Source: Archangium violaceum Cb vi76
Lineage (GTDB): Bacteria; Myxococcota; Myxococcia; Myxococcales; Myxococcaceae
Assembly: GCF_000733295.1 (NCBI RefSeq)
Contig: NZ_JPMI01000197.1
Span: 1-56,626, forward strand
Direction of reading: 5' to 3'
DNA length: 56,626 nucleotides
Shown here: positions 24,881 to 32,882 of the stretch, piece after piece
How the letters are laid out: each line of letters begins with the position of its first letter
How positions within the stretch are numbered: the stretch's first letter is position 1
Position numbers and translations under genes: made by a program
The notes under the pieces: model-generated
What the model was told of the DNA's origin: nothing
Seen by the model: only the letters and a program-made list of their open reading frames with translations
The model's database searches: none

Positions 24881-25318
24881 TCAGAAGCGCATGGAGCGGA
24901 CGATGTCCTCGCAGATGGGCAGCTCGACCTCCTGCCGACCCCACTCGCAGACATACGTCACCTGGGAGATGTTCTGCCCATCCGAGACATACCAGACCCG
25001 GATGAACTCCTCTCCGCTGTGGAAGCTCCCCCCCGCTCCCCGCAGTGAGCCTTCTGAGAAGGTTGTTTCCGCTGATGGAGTACCGAGTGCTTGCTCCTGG
25101 CCGAACTCACGTGTCAGGGCCAGCAGGTCCGATTCGGATGGAAGGGGGGGGGGGCCTTGCTCGTGGTTGGCAAACGAGAATTGCAGTGCTCCGATACCCT
25201 CGTCCGGATCCGCGAGGGTGTAGGGCGCGTCCGGCTCCTCCAGGTCCCCGGTGATGTCGTGCCAGTTTGGCGGCACGGTCAGCGTGACTCCTCCCAGTTC
25301 AATCTCTCGAGGGCTCAT
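24881..25318 (-). CDS. Putative immunity protein (DUF1795/DcrB-like)
   Basis: A 145-residue cytosolic protein. It opens EIELGGVTLTVPPNWHDIT, the usual start of the DUF1795/DcrB-like alpha-beta fold, and ends with the helix CEDIVRSMRF, also typical (final helix after a paired strand). Such proteins are often encoded directly after polymorphic toxins as their immunity partners. Here the ATG overlaps the stop of the upstream putative toxin gene by 4 bases (ATGA), implying translational coupling and balanced expression. An 11-base C-run (plus-strand G, 25144-25154) encodes GPPPL in the middle of the gene. Gain or loss of one base there would abolish the protein. Family assignment is moderate; the immunity role is inferred from position. 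Confidence 0.72.
   Translation of the reverse strand: MSPREIELGGVTLTVPPNWHDITGDLEEPDAPYTLADPDEGIGALQFSFANHEQGPPPLPSESDLLALTREFGQEQALGTPSAETTFSEGSLRGAGGSFHSGEEFIRVWYVSDGQNISQVTYVCEWGRQEVELPICEDIVRSMRF
25144..25154 (+). repeat. 11-base G homopolymer inside the putative immunity gene
   Basis: Eleven consecutive G on the plus strand (C on the coding strand) inside the reading frame at the GPPPL segment. Runs this long are strand-slippage hot spots and also sequencing-error hot spots. The frame is intact at 11 bases as given. Confidence 0.9.
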
Positions 25319-25887
25319 TTCAAATTGCCCGTCTTTGGATCATAGGGGAGCATCTGGGTCTCCTCCTTCCACTTCTTCTTCTGGTCGGACTCGAAGGTTT
25401 TCTTGCCTGTCGATGTATCAGGCTTGAAATCGCCGTGATCGGCATCTTCCTTCCACTTCGAATCCGAGTACTTGGAGGGGTGCTTTCCACCCTGGACAGA
25501 GACATCCTGTCCTTTCTGTCCAGGCTTGTTGAACTTGAATTCTGTCTCTGGGTATTTCTGACGTAACTGCTCCGGAAGGTGGCCGGGTTTGTCGGAGTGC
25601 AAGGTGCTGCCGCGATTCGCAGCGCGCTGTACTGCCGGGTTGGCACCTCCTTTGGGTTTACGCTCTTCGGTCTTGGATTTATCGGACTCTTTTTGGGATT
25701 TACTCCGCGCTTCGGCCTTGGCTTTGCCACGGCCTCCCGCGAAGGCGAGCAAGACGGGCGATGGCGAGAGCCTCGATGTGCTCCGTGGCGCGAGGACCGT
25801 CAGAGCACTGGTCCTGGGCATCACCTGGAGGGCCGGTACTGAAGCAGCCAGGGATGCCAGCAATGCCGCCAGAAAGACTGGAGTCAT
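25315..25887 (-). CDS. Putative exported polymorphic-type toxin
   Basis: A 190-residue protein in lower-GC, less biased codons than its neighbours. From M at 25887 it begins with a hydrophobic signal-like segment (TPVFLAALLASLAASVPALQ), then a Lys/Ser/Glu-rich linker (about 55-90). The C-terminal domain of about 90 residues has HPSKY, a W, HGDFKP, GKKTF and finally MLPYDPKTG, an arrangement I associate with C-terminal nuclease-type domains of Rhs and related toxins. A specific nuclease family cannot be assigned by eye. The next gene overlaps by 4 bases and looks like its immunity protein. Alternative start: ATG 25941, overlapping the histidine kinase stop by one base. I prefer 25887 because it begins the signal peptide and has a TATACT box 9 bases upstream. 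Confidence 0.7.
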   Translation of the reverse strand: MTPVFLAALLASLAASVPALQVMPRTSALTVLAPRSTSRLSPSPVLLAFAGGRGKAKAEARSKSQKESDKSKTEERKPKGGANPAVQRAANRGSTLHSDKPGHLPEQLRQKYPETEFKFNKPGQKGQDVSVQGGKHPSKYSDSKWKEDADHGDFKPDTSTGKKTFESDQKKKWKEETQMLPYDPKTGNLK

Positions 25888-25896
25888 GATTCGGGC

Positions 25897-25902
25897 AGTA
25901 TA
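25897..25902 (-). promoter_or_regulatory. Possible -10 box TATACT before the putative toxin gene
   Basis: TATACT on the minus strand, followed by 9 bases and the ATG at 25887. It would give an almost leaderless message. There is no Shine-Dalgarno for this ATG and no clear -35 box. It would let the toxin/immunity pair be transcribed independently of the histidine kinase gene. Confidence 0.35.
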
Positions 25903-25940
25903 CCCGTGGCGATCCCACACTGGCGGTGGCCCGTGTTTCA

Positions 25941-27482
25941 TCAACCCGGCCAGGGTTCCGCTTCTCCTGGCACGGGCTCCCCAGCGGGCGCATCGGAGAC
26001 AGGCAGGCGCAGCGTCACGGTGGTGCCGCGTCCCTCGTGGCTCGTCAGCGTCACCTCTCCGCCGTGGGCCTCCACCACCCGCCGCACGAAGGCCAGCCCC
26101 AGCCCGCTCCCCGTCGCCTTGGTGGTGTAGAAGTCGTCGAAGGCCCGCTCCCGCGTGCGTGCGTTCATGCCCTCGCCCGTGTCCTCCACGCTGAGCGCCA
26201 CGCCCGTCCCGTCGAGCCTCGTCCGCAGCGTCAGCGTGCCCCCGCGCGGCATGGCCTCGAAGGCGTTGCGCACCAGGTTCTCCACCGCGTTGGCCAGCAG
26301 GTCCCAGTCCCCCGAGCAGCGCGGCAGCTCCGCCGCCAGCTCGCGGTGGATCTCCACCTCGGGGCGCCCGGTGAAGGTCTGCAGGGAGAGCACGCTCGTC
26401 GCCAGTTGGTTCAGGTCCAGGGGCTGCCTCAGCGGCTCCACCCTGCCCAGGCGTTGGTAGGTGCTCACCACCCGGTCCAGCCGCTCCACCTGCTCCAGCA
26501 GCAGATCCAGGAACTCGCCCTTGTCGTCCCAGGGCTGTCCCCGCGAGTGCTCCACCTTCAGGTACTGCGCGGCCCCCTTGAGCGCGGCGATGGGGTTCTT
26601 CAGGTCATGCGCCATCTGCGCGGAGAAGCGGCCCAGGGTGGCCATGTGCTCCAGCCGCTCGCGCTGGGCCGATAAGGCGATGACGCCCCGGCGCATGATG
26701 GCCAGCAGGGACAGGGTGATGGCCGCCGTCCCCACCACCAGCGCGCCGTACTGCGCGGCGAAGAGCTGGAAGATGGCGAGGTAGGCCAGCACGCCCATGA
26801 GCGCCAGCAGCAGTGCGTAGACAGCGTGGACGTTGGACAGCTCCTGGTCGAAGAGGCGCAGGCGCAGGGCCACCACCGCGATGGCCGGCAGGCCCAGCAG
26901 CGTGCCCAGGTTGCCCAGGCGCGGCACCTCCTGGCCCAGCATCGCCACCATGTCCGTGCCCAGCAGCATCACCAGCAGCGCCAGCCCCGTGATCATCAGG
27001 CCCGCCCGGGTGCGCTCGGTGGCGCGCACCTCGCGGCGCAGGTGCTGGGTGAGCAGGCTGAAGCCCCCGAGCAGCAGCGGCGCGGTGAAGGCCAGCACCG
27101 TCAGGACGAAGCCCCGTGAATTCACCGCCTCGGCCACGTGTGCCGAGCCCAGGCCCGCCAACGCCGTGGCCGCCAGCGCCCCGAAGACGCCGTACGCGGA
27201 GAACATCGCCGCCGCCAGCCGGCGCCGCTCGCCCACGAAGGAGAGGATGAAGTGCAGCGAGGACGGAGCGCTCATCAGCGCCGCCGCCGTGGCCATCAAG
27301 CGCCAGCCCGGCCCGCCCGAGCGCGCCAGGGCGAAGTCCGAGAAGTTCCACGTGGACAGGACGATGCACAGCACCGACAGCGGCAGGGCCAGCACGCTGC
27401 GCCCCACGCGCACCAGGGCCAGTCCCGCCACCGCCAGCAGCCCCGCGCAGGCCCCGAGGCTGATCCACGCCTGCGTCATCAT
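25941..27482 (-). CDS. Membrane sensor histidine kinase
   Basis: A 513-residue kinase. The N-terminal half (about 1-260) has about seven to eight hydrophobic helices, resembling the 7TM-type sensor modules of myxobacterial kinases, with no large extracytoplasmic domain, so the signal may be membrane-borne. Then a short coiled coil (AQRERLEHMATLGRFSAQ) and HisKA with MAHDLKNPIAALKG (H292), followed by the HATPase domain: N-box NLVRNAFEAM, DTGEGM and the GSGLGLAFVRRVVEAHGG G2 region. ATG 27482 or 27479 could both be used, with GGAGAGGA upstream. It starts 15 bases after the MshEN-HEAT gene, so the two are probably cotranscribed. No response regulator adjoins. Confidence 0.92.
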   Translation of the reverse strand: MMTQAWISLGACAGLLAVAGLALVRVGRSVLALPLSVLCIVLSTWNFSDFALARSGGPGWRLMATAAALMSAPSSLHFILSFVGERRRLAAAMFSAYGVFGALAATALAGLGSAHVAEAVNSRGFVLTVLAFTAPLLLGGFSLLTQHLRREVRATERTRAGLMITGLALLVMLLGTDMVAMLGQEVPRLGNLGTLLGLPAIAVVALRLRLFDQELSNVHAVYALLLALMGVLAYLAIFQLFAAQYGALVVGTAAITLSLLAIMRRGVIALSAQRERLEHMATLGRFSAQMAHDLKNPIAALKGAAQYLKVEHSRGQPWDDKGEFLDLLLEQVERLDRVVSTYQRLGRVEPLRQPLDLNQLATSVLSLQTFTGRPEVEIHRELAAELPRCSGDWDLLANAVENLVRNAFEAMPRGGTLTLRTRLDGTGVALSVEDTGEGMNARTRERAFDDFYTTKATGSGLGLAFVRRVVEAHGGEVTLTSHEGRGTTVTLRLPVSDAPAGEPVPGEAEPWPG

Positions 27483-27497
27483 GTCCTCTCCGTCGCC

Positions 27498-30233
27498 CTA
27501 CAGCAGGGCCAGCCGGCGCGCCCGGGAGGGATCCGCCACCGCGGCTTCCCACCGGCGCACGGCCGCTTCGCGCTCGGCGTCGGGCGCGTCGGCGTAGTAG
27601 CCCAGCGTGTCGTTGAGGCCCCGGCTGAGCTCCTCGATGGCGGCCAGGCGCACGTCCAGCTCCGGGTGGCGCAGCGAGGACACGAGCCAGTCGGCGCGGC
27701 GGCGGCCGCGGTTCTCCGCCCACCACGCCGTCCACGCACGCTTGTCCAGGCCGAGCGTGACGCGCGTCACCTCGCGCAGCGCCTCGGCGGCGGCCTGGGC
27801 GCACATCTCGTCGTCGCTGCCGGTGAGGTTGATGAGGCCTTCGATGGACTCGCGATCGTGCAGCGTGCCCAGGGCTCGCGCCGCCAGCGAGCGCCGCAAC
27901 GCGTCCCGGCTGGTGAGCTCCTGGCGCAGCTCCTTGCGGGCGGCGTCCAGGCGGGGCAGGTGCTTGAGGGCGGCGGCGGCCACGCGCGCGGCGCTGGAGA
28001 TGTCCGGCTCGTAGTCGAAGAGGCCGCGCAGCACGCCGTCCACCAGCTCCACGTACGGGAGGCTGCCGGCGGTGAGGAGCGCGAAGTAGCGCGTGTCCGC
28101 GTCGCTCGAGTCCAGCAGCGGCGCCAGGGCCTGGGCCGCGGGCCGGCCGAGCCGGGACATGGCACCGGGGATGGGGCCCAGCTCATCGGCCTCGGGCAGC
28201 TCCACCACGGGCAGGCGGCTCCACGCGGTGGGGCCGGGGAAGTGCGTGGCGAGCACCTTGGCGCTGGCCTCGGGCGAGCGCGCCAGCTCGGCCATGGCGT
28301 TCGCGCGCTGGTTGGCGTCCGGGCCGGTGAGGCGCTTGAGCAGGGGGCCGAAGTCCGGAGGCGGGCGCTCCTCCTGGGACATGACGAGCGGGGCCATGGA
28401 GGCGGCGCGGCCCAGCGCGTTGGCGGTGCGGTTGACGAAGGGGCTCCACCCCAGGCCCGCGGCCATGGCGGGCGCCGGAGCGCTCGGGGCCGAGGGGGTG
28501 CTGGCCGCGGCGGGCTCGTCCACGTCCACGTCGAAGTCCAGCGCGCCGCGCAGCTCGCCCAGGCGCTGCTTGCGGAAGAGGATGAGCTCCTGGAAGGCGG
28601 CGGGCAGGTCCTGGCAGAAGAGGATGAAGTCGGACAGGCGGCGCTGGCTGATGGGCTTCTGGCCGCAGTCCCCGTAGAGGACGGCCACGAGCCGGCCGCG
28701 CACCTCCACGGGGTAGAGGAAGAGGGTGCGGGGCGGCTGGCGGCCGAACAGCTCCAGGTAGTGCTTCGTCAGGCTGTCCGGCGGCATGGGGCCCGCGTAG
28801 CTGCCGCGGGTGATGGCCACGGTGCGGAAGACGCTGGAGGCGTCGAGCGGGATGGACACCAGGGAGAGCTGCTCGCTGGCCAGCCCATCCCCGCGCGCGT
28901 CCCAGCCCACGGCCGCGCCGCGCAGCACGGCGAAGGCGGCCACGTAGTCGAAGGTGCGGCGGCCGAAGCGCAGGGCGGTGTCGATGAGGCGGTCTCGGTC
29001 GCGCGTGGACTCCTTGAGGGCGGCACGGGCCTGCGCGAGCGTCCATTCGGGCACGTCGTCGCGAGGGGACTGTGGCGCGGCGGGCGCGGGAGCGCGCGGC
29101 TCGAGCTGAGGACGAGGTTGGGCCGCCACTGGAGCGGCGGGCTGCGGCGCGGGAGGCGCGGCGGCGGGCTGTGCCTGGGGCGGAGGCTGTGCCGGGGGAC
29201 GCGCGGCGGCGGGCGCGGGCTGCTGCGGGGCCGGGGCCTGGGGAGCCGGAGCCGCGGGACGCGCGGCGGGAGCGGGCTGGGCCTGCGGAGGCGCGGCGGC
29301 GGGACGCGCTGCGGGAGCGGGCTGGGCCTGGGGTGCCGGTGCCGCGGGACGCGCGGGCTCGGGCATGTTCAGACGCAGGGGCTCACGGATGGCGGCCGGG
29401 GGCGTCGAGGCGGGACCGGGCGCGGCGGAGGCGGGAGGCGCGGCGGGGGCCGCCGGGCGCTGAGGCTGGGCGGTGGCGGCGGCCGGAGCTGGTGCGGGAG
29501 GCGCGCCGTTGGGCCGCGGCTGTTGCGGCTGCGGTGGTTGCGGCTGCGGCTGCACTGGCGGAGGGGCGACCGGGAAGGGCTCGGCGGCCACGGAGCGCGC
29601 CAGCCGCTCCACCATCTCCAAGGTGAGGGCCGCGTCGTCCGGGGGCTTCGGGGGTGGAGCGGGCGCGGGCGCGGGCTTCGGCGCCGGGGCGGGAGCCGCG
29701 ACGGCGGCGGGCTGCGCGGGTTGAAGGGGCTGGGGCGCCGCGGGAGCCGCCGCGCCCATGCGCTCGGGGTCGAGCGCGGCGAGCAGGGAGGTGTAGCGCG
29801 GGGAGAGGGGCTGCCGGTAGATGACGGAGATCCACTCGCGGACGCGAGCCTCGGTGGCCACCCACAGCTCCAGCGGCCTGCCGAGGAGGAAGCCCACCTC
29901 CTCCAACTCCTTCCTGGGCACCGGGTAGCCGCAGGCCACGTGCAGGGTGGTGCCATCGAGCGACAGGGGCACCACGCACAGGCGGTCGGCGATCTTCGGG
30001 GGGATGAAGGAGGCGACGTCCGCGTTGGGCTCGAAGTCGGCCAGGTTGACGGGGCGCAGCCCGGAGGCCTCGCCGAGCGCGTGGAGCACCTGGGGCTCGG
30101 GGAGGAGCCGGCGCTCCATCAGCGCGGTGTCGATGGAGCCACCTTGCGCCGTCTGATGACGCAAGGCTTCCTCGGCCTTGTCCTGGGGGAGGAGGCCTTG
30201 CGCGATCAGGGTGTTGGCAAGATGGGAAGGCAT
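27498..30233 (-). CDS. MshEN (GspE N-terminal) domain protein with HEAT repeats
   Basis: A 911-residue cytosolic protein. Residues about 1-150 form a GspE/PilB N-terminal (MshEN) domain: LANTLIAQGLLPQDKAEEAL is the first of the two c-di-GMP-binding-type motifs, with a second Leu-rich segment (MERRLLPEPQVLHALGEASG) close to the second. A very long Pro/Ala linker (about 155-375) is followed by a GAF-like alpha-beta domain (about 380-560) and C-terminal HEAT repeats (about 630-900). There is no Walker ATPase, so it is not an assembly ATPase. MshEN domains bind cyclic di-GMP in several relatives, and binding is plausible but not proven here. The ATG lacks a Shine-Dalgarno; a TAAGAT box 12 bases upstream suggests a near-leaderless transcript. 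The histidine kinase gene follows. Confidence 0.85.
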   Translation of the reverse strand: MPSHLANTLIAQGLLPQDKAEEALRHQTAQGGSIDTALMERRLLPEPQVLHALGEASGLRPVNLADFEPNADVASFIPPKIADRLCVVPLSLDGTTLHVACGYPVPRKELEEVGFLLGRPLELWVATEARVREWISVIYRQPLSPRYTSLLAALDPERMGAAAPAAPQPLQPAQPAAVAAPAPAPKPAPAPAPPPKPPDDAALTLEMVERLARSVAAEPFPVAPPPVQPQPQPPQPQQPRPNGAPPAPAPAAATAQPQRPAAPAAPPASAAPGPASTPPAAIREPLRLNMPEPARPAAPAPQAQPAPAARPAAAPPQAQPAPAARPAAPAPQAPAPQQPAPAAARPPAQPPPQAQPAAAPPAPQPAAPVAAQPRPQLEPRAPAPAAPQSPRDDVPEWTLAQARAALKESTRDRDRLIDTALRFGRRTFDYVAAFAVLRGAAVGWDARGDGLASEQLSLVSIPLDASSVFRTVAITRGSYAGPMPPDSLTKHYLELFGRQPPRTLFLYPVEVRGRLVAVLYGDCGQKPISQRRLSDFILFCQDLPAAFQELILFRKQRLGELRGALDFDVDVDEPAAASTPSAPSAPAPAMAAGLGWSPFVNRTANALGRAASMAPLVMSQEERPPPDFGPLLKRLTGPDANQRANAMAELARSPEASAKVLATHFPGPTAWSRLPVVELPEADELGPIPGAMSRLGRPAAQALAPLLDSSDADTRYFALLTAGSLPYVELVDGVLRGLFDYEPDISSAARVAAAALKHLPRLDAARKELRQELTSRDALRRSLAARALGTLHDRESIEGLINLTGSDDEMCAQAAAEALREVTRVTLGLDKRAWTAWWAENRGRRRADWLVSSLRHPELDVRLAAIEELSRGLNDTLGYYADAPDAEREAAVRRWEAAVADPSRARRLALL

Positions 30234-30245
30234 GGGGGACGCGGC

Positions 30246-30251
30246 ATCTTA
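30246..30251 (-). promoter_or_regulatory. Possible -10 box TAAGAT of the MshEN-HEAT gene
   Basis: TAAGAT on the minus strand, 12 bases before the ATG at 30233. The leader would be only about 5 bases long, with no Shine-Dalgarno. No clear -35 box. Confidence 0.3.
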
Positions 30252-30301
30252 CGGCCGCGGCCGGAAGTCACAACGAATCCGTGCATCGGCTCGGGGGTGC
30301 A

Positions 30302-31591
30302 CTAGCTCGGCTGGACGACGTACGTGGAGGTGAGCTTGTCGTGGAGCGTCTGGCCGCGGCGGTCGAAGAGGGCCATCCAGAAGCCCGCCAGGAAGAGTCC
30401 GAAGGACAGGCTGGCCAGCATGGCCCGGACGATGGCCCGGCCGGGCGCCGGGGCCAGGCCGTGGGTGTCCACCAGCCTCAGGCCGAGCAGCCGCCGGCCC
30501 AGCGTGCGTCCGTTCCAGAGGAATGCGGACACCGCACAGTAGACGAGCGAGAGCACCAGGAGGAGGGCGGTGCCGGGCAGCAGCACGGACTGGAGGGCGC
30601 GGATCTGCACGACGATGGCGTCGAGCCCGGAGAGGTTCGTCTGGGGGGCCTGCACGCCGGCCACCGAGGAGGCGAGCATGAGGTAGAGCGCGGCCACCCC
30701 GGCGATGGCGCCGGTGTCGATGGCGAGGGCCAGCAGCCGGCGCCAGAGCGAGGCCGGGCGGGCGTGGATCTCCGTCTCCTGGGCCCCGGTGACCACGGGC
30801 TTGGGGGCGGCAGGCGCCGGGCTCCGGGCCGGGGCGGCGGCTACGAGCGGCGGGGCGGCCGGCTCGGACTCCTCGAGGTCGACGGGGAAGGACTCCTCCT
30901 CGATGGAGAGGTCCAGCGGAGCGGCCGTCTTCGCCACGGGCATCTCCGGCAGGCCAGAGGTGGCCTGCTGGAGCGGGGGCATCACGGGCAGACCCGCCGG
31001 AGCGGACGCTCGAGGCACGCCGAAGGCCGGGGTGCTCGCGCGCGGGGTGGGAGCCGGGGCCGCGACGCCGGGCAGGTTGAAGGAAGGGGTCGGCGAGGGC
31101 GCCGACGGCGGGCGGGGCGCGGCGGCCTGGGCGGGAGCCGGGGCCGCGGGAGGACGGGCCATGGCTGGCTGCGCGGGAGCCGGAGCACGAGGCGCGGCGG
31201 CCCGCGGCGCCGGGGCGACCGGAGCGGCGGGAGCCTGGGGCCGGGGCGCGGGAGCCGCTGCCATCGGGGCGGCCGGGGCCTGCGAGCGCGGGGGCATGAC
31301 GGGCAGACCCGGAGCGCGAGGCGCGGCCGGAGCCGGGGCCTGCTGCCGGGAACCGGCCGCCGGAGTCATGCCGGGGGGCGTCGTGGCGCCGCGGGCGGTC
31401 ATGCCGGGCGGTGCGGCGGCGGGGCCAGGAGCCATCGCCGCCGCGTCACGATCTGGACGGCGGCGGTCGATCTGGAGCTCCTTGTCCAGAAAACTCGGGA
31501 CGACCCGGGCCGTGGGCTGGGACGCGGCGGCGCAGGTGGGGCAGTCCCCTACAGGCGGCAGCGAAGCTCCGCACTTCAGGCACTTGGACAA
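30302..31591 (-). CDS. Zinc-ribbon RDD-family membrane protein
   Basis: A 429-residue protein beginning at TTG 31591 (strong GGGAGGA ribosome site), which puts a zinc ribbon right at the N-terminus: C4, C7, C17, C20. An extremely Pro/Ala/Gly-rich disordered stretch follows (about 25-270), then the RDD domain (about 280-425). That domain has an Arg-containing first helix (ASLWRRLLALAIDTGAI), Asp in helix 1, a GRTLGRRLLGLRLVD loop and a DRRGQTLHDKLTSTYVV end, which are characteristic. RDD proteins are small integral membrane proteins, some linked to Na+/H+ transport. The zinc-ribbon/Pro-rich front end is common in myxobacteria. The open frame extends to 32410 but that part is antisense-like. 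Confidence 0.85.
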   Translation of the reverse strand: MSKCLKCGASLPPVGDCPTCAAASQPTARVVPSFLDKELQIDRRRPDRDAAAMAPGPAAAPPGMTARGATTPPGMTPAAGSRQQAPAPAAPRAPGLPVMPPRSQAPAAPMAAAPAPRPQAPAAPVAPAPRAAAPRAPAPAQPAMARPPAAPAPAQAAAPRPPSAPSPTPSFNLPGVAAPAPTPRASTPAFGVPRASAPAGLPVMPPLQQATSGLPEMPVAKTAAPLDLSIEEESFPVDLEESEPAAPPLVAAAPARSPAPAAPKPVVTGAQETEIHARPASLWRRLLALAIDTGAIAGVAALYLMLASSVAGVQAPQTNLSGLDAIVVQIRALQSVLLPGTALLLVLSLVYCAVSAFLWNGRTLGRRLLGLRLVDTHGLAPAPGRAIVRAMLASLSFGLFLAGFWMALFDRRGQTLHDKLTSTYVVQPS

Positions 31592-31651
31592 CGGTTCCTC
31601 CCGGATGAAGAAGGCTGTAGCACCATGAAACGCCCTCCTGGAGCCGGGAGC

Positions 31652-31676
31652 AAGAAAACCGCCGGAAGCCGGGGTT
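31652..31676 (-). terminator. Intrinsic terminator of the GlsB-like gene
   Basis: On the minus strand the stem AACC-CCGG / CCGG-GGTT (one bulged base, 3-base loop) is followed by TTTTCTT. It lies about 30 bases past the stop codon of the GlsB-like gene and before the RDD gene. Confidence 0.6.
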
Positions 31677-31704
31677 CCCTGCCTGGACACCGGTGGCGGT
31701 CCGC

Positions 31705-31971
31705 TCAGGCGAAGCGCCGGTTCCGGGTGCCGACGATGACCCCGATGGACACCAGGGCCGCGACGACGATGGCCACCACGACGCCCAGGGGATGGATGCG
31801 GCTGGTGACACCCACCGGGGCGAAGACGGAACTGAGGAGGGCGCCGATGATGCCGCCCACTCCGCCGAGCAGCGCGCTGCCCACGAACCCCACCGAGCGT
31901 GTGGGGGGCAGGGCGATCCGCGCGAGGATGCCCACGATGATTCCGATGAGCGCGTAGGCGTAGATGGCCAT
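31705..31971 (-). CDS. GlsB/YeaQ/YmgE family small membrane protein
   Basis: An 88-residue protein with three hydrophobic helices and the Gly-rich middle (GSALLGGVGGIIGALL) typical of the family; the short basic tail (GTRNRRFA) ends it. Members are linked to stress (E. coli YeaQ/YmgE, GlsB of Gram-positives), with no known biochemical activity. Length matches the family (about 80-90). The rsmE stop lies 125 bases upstream, and a terminator follows, so it is probably its own unit. Confidence 0.9.
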   Translation of the reverse strand: MAIYAYALIGIIVGILARIALPPTRSVGFVGSALLGGVGGIIGALLSSVFAPVGVTSRIHPLGVVVAIVVAALVSIGVIVGTRNRRFA

Positions 31972-32096
31972 GGGTGCCGCTCCCTGTCTGGCTCCTCGGG
32001 ATGAGGGCGCCGTTGCGGAGCAAACATAGGGACGGCGTCACGCAGTGGGCAGACGCCGGGCGTCGGGGGCCTGTCCTCCCGGCACCTGTCCGAGCG

Positions 32097-32831
32097 CTAA
32101 CCGAGCTCTCCGTCCAGGAAGCCCATGACGGCGAGCGCGGCGAGGGCGGCCGTCTCGGTGCGGAGGATGCGGCGGCCGAGCGTGACGGGGCGGGCGCCGA
32201 GGGCCCGGAGCGCGGAGACCTCCTCGCGGGCCAGGCCGCCCTCGGGCCCCACCACGAGCGCCACGGGAGCGCCGGGAGCGCAGGAGCGGAAGGCCTCGCC
32301 GAGCGGCACGGCGGACTCCTCCTCGTCGAGCACGAGCAGGGTGGTCCCGGGGGCGAGCGAGCGCGCCGCGTCCACGAGCGGGCAGGGGACATGGACGGTG
32401 GGCACGTCATTGCGCCGGCACTGGCGGGCGGCCTCCTCGACGATCTTCGTCCAGCGCGTGGTGCGCTCCTCGGCGCGTCTGGGCTCGAGCTTCACCACGC
32501 TGCGGGCGGTGGCCACGGGGTGGAAGGCGGTGGCGCCCAGCTCGGTGCCCTTCTGCAGCACCCACTCCAGCTTGTCGCCCTTGGGGAGCCCCTGGAGGAT
32601 GTGCAGGGGGCGGGAGGGAGGAGTGAGCCGCGCCTCGCCGAGCACCAGGCGCACCGCTTCCGCGTCCAGCGAGGCCACGCGCGCCTCGAACGCGCGGCCC
32701 GCGCCGTCGAAGACCTCGAGCGTGGAGCCCTCGGCGAGCCGCAGGACGTGGGCGAGGTAGTGGCGCCGCTCGCCCGAGAGCGTCACCTCGGGGGGAGCGG
32801 GCTCGGGGAGCGGGACGAAGAGTCGGACCAC
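32097..32831 (-). CDS. rsmE: 16S rRNA m3U1498 methyltransferase RsmE
   Basis: A 244-residue SPOUT-class methyltransferase that makes N3-methyluridine at position 1498 of 16S rRNA, using S-adenosylmethionine. The N-terminal PUA-like domain (about 1-70; RRHYLAHVLRL, DGAGRAFEA) is followed by the trefoil-knot SPOUT domain with the family signatures LPKGDKLEWVLQKGTELGA, SERR-like AARQCRRNDVP, VGPEGGLAREEV and LGRRILRTETAALAAL. Length and order are standard. It starts 51 bases downstream of the end of the endo/exonuclease/phosphatase-family gene on the same strand, so readthrough is possible. Confidence 0.96.
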   Translation of the reverse strand: MVRLFVPLPEPAPPEVTLSGERRHYLAHVLRLAEGSTLEVFDGAGRAFEARVASLDAEAVRLVLGEARLTPPSRPLHILQGLPKGDKLEWVLQKGTELGATAFHPVATARSVVKLEPRRAEERTTRWTKIVEEAARQCRRNDVPTVHVPCPLVDAARSLAPGTTLLVLDEEESAVPLGEAFRSCAPGAPVALVVGPEGGLAREEVSALRALGARPVTLGRRILRTETAALAALAVMGFLDGELG

Positions 32832-32882
32832 GGGTGGGCTGTCCTCCGGGAGGGTGGGGCCCTCCTTCTTACCAGGGCCGGC

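Noticed and set aside
27138-30305. 1055-codon plus-strand frame
   Set aside because: Antisense of the MshEN-HEAT gene; the Gly/Arg-rich repeat-like part is the mirror of its Pro/Ala linker.
30302-32410. 702-codon form of the RDD protein
   Set aside because: The zinc ribbon and a strong ribosome site mark the start at TTG 31591; the extension overlaps the GlsB-like and rsmE genes.
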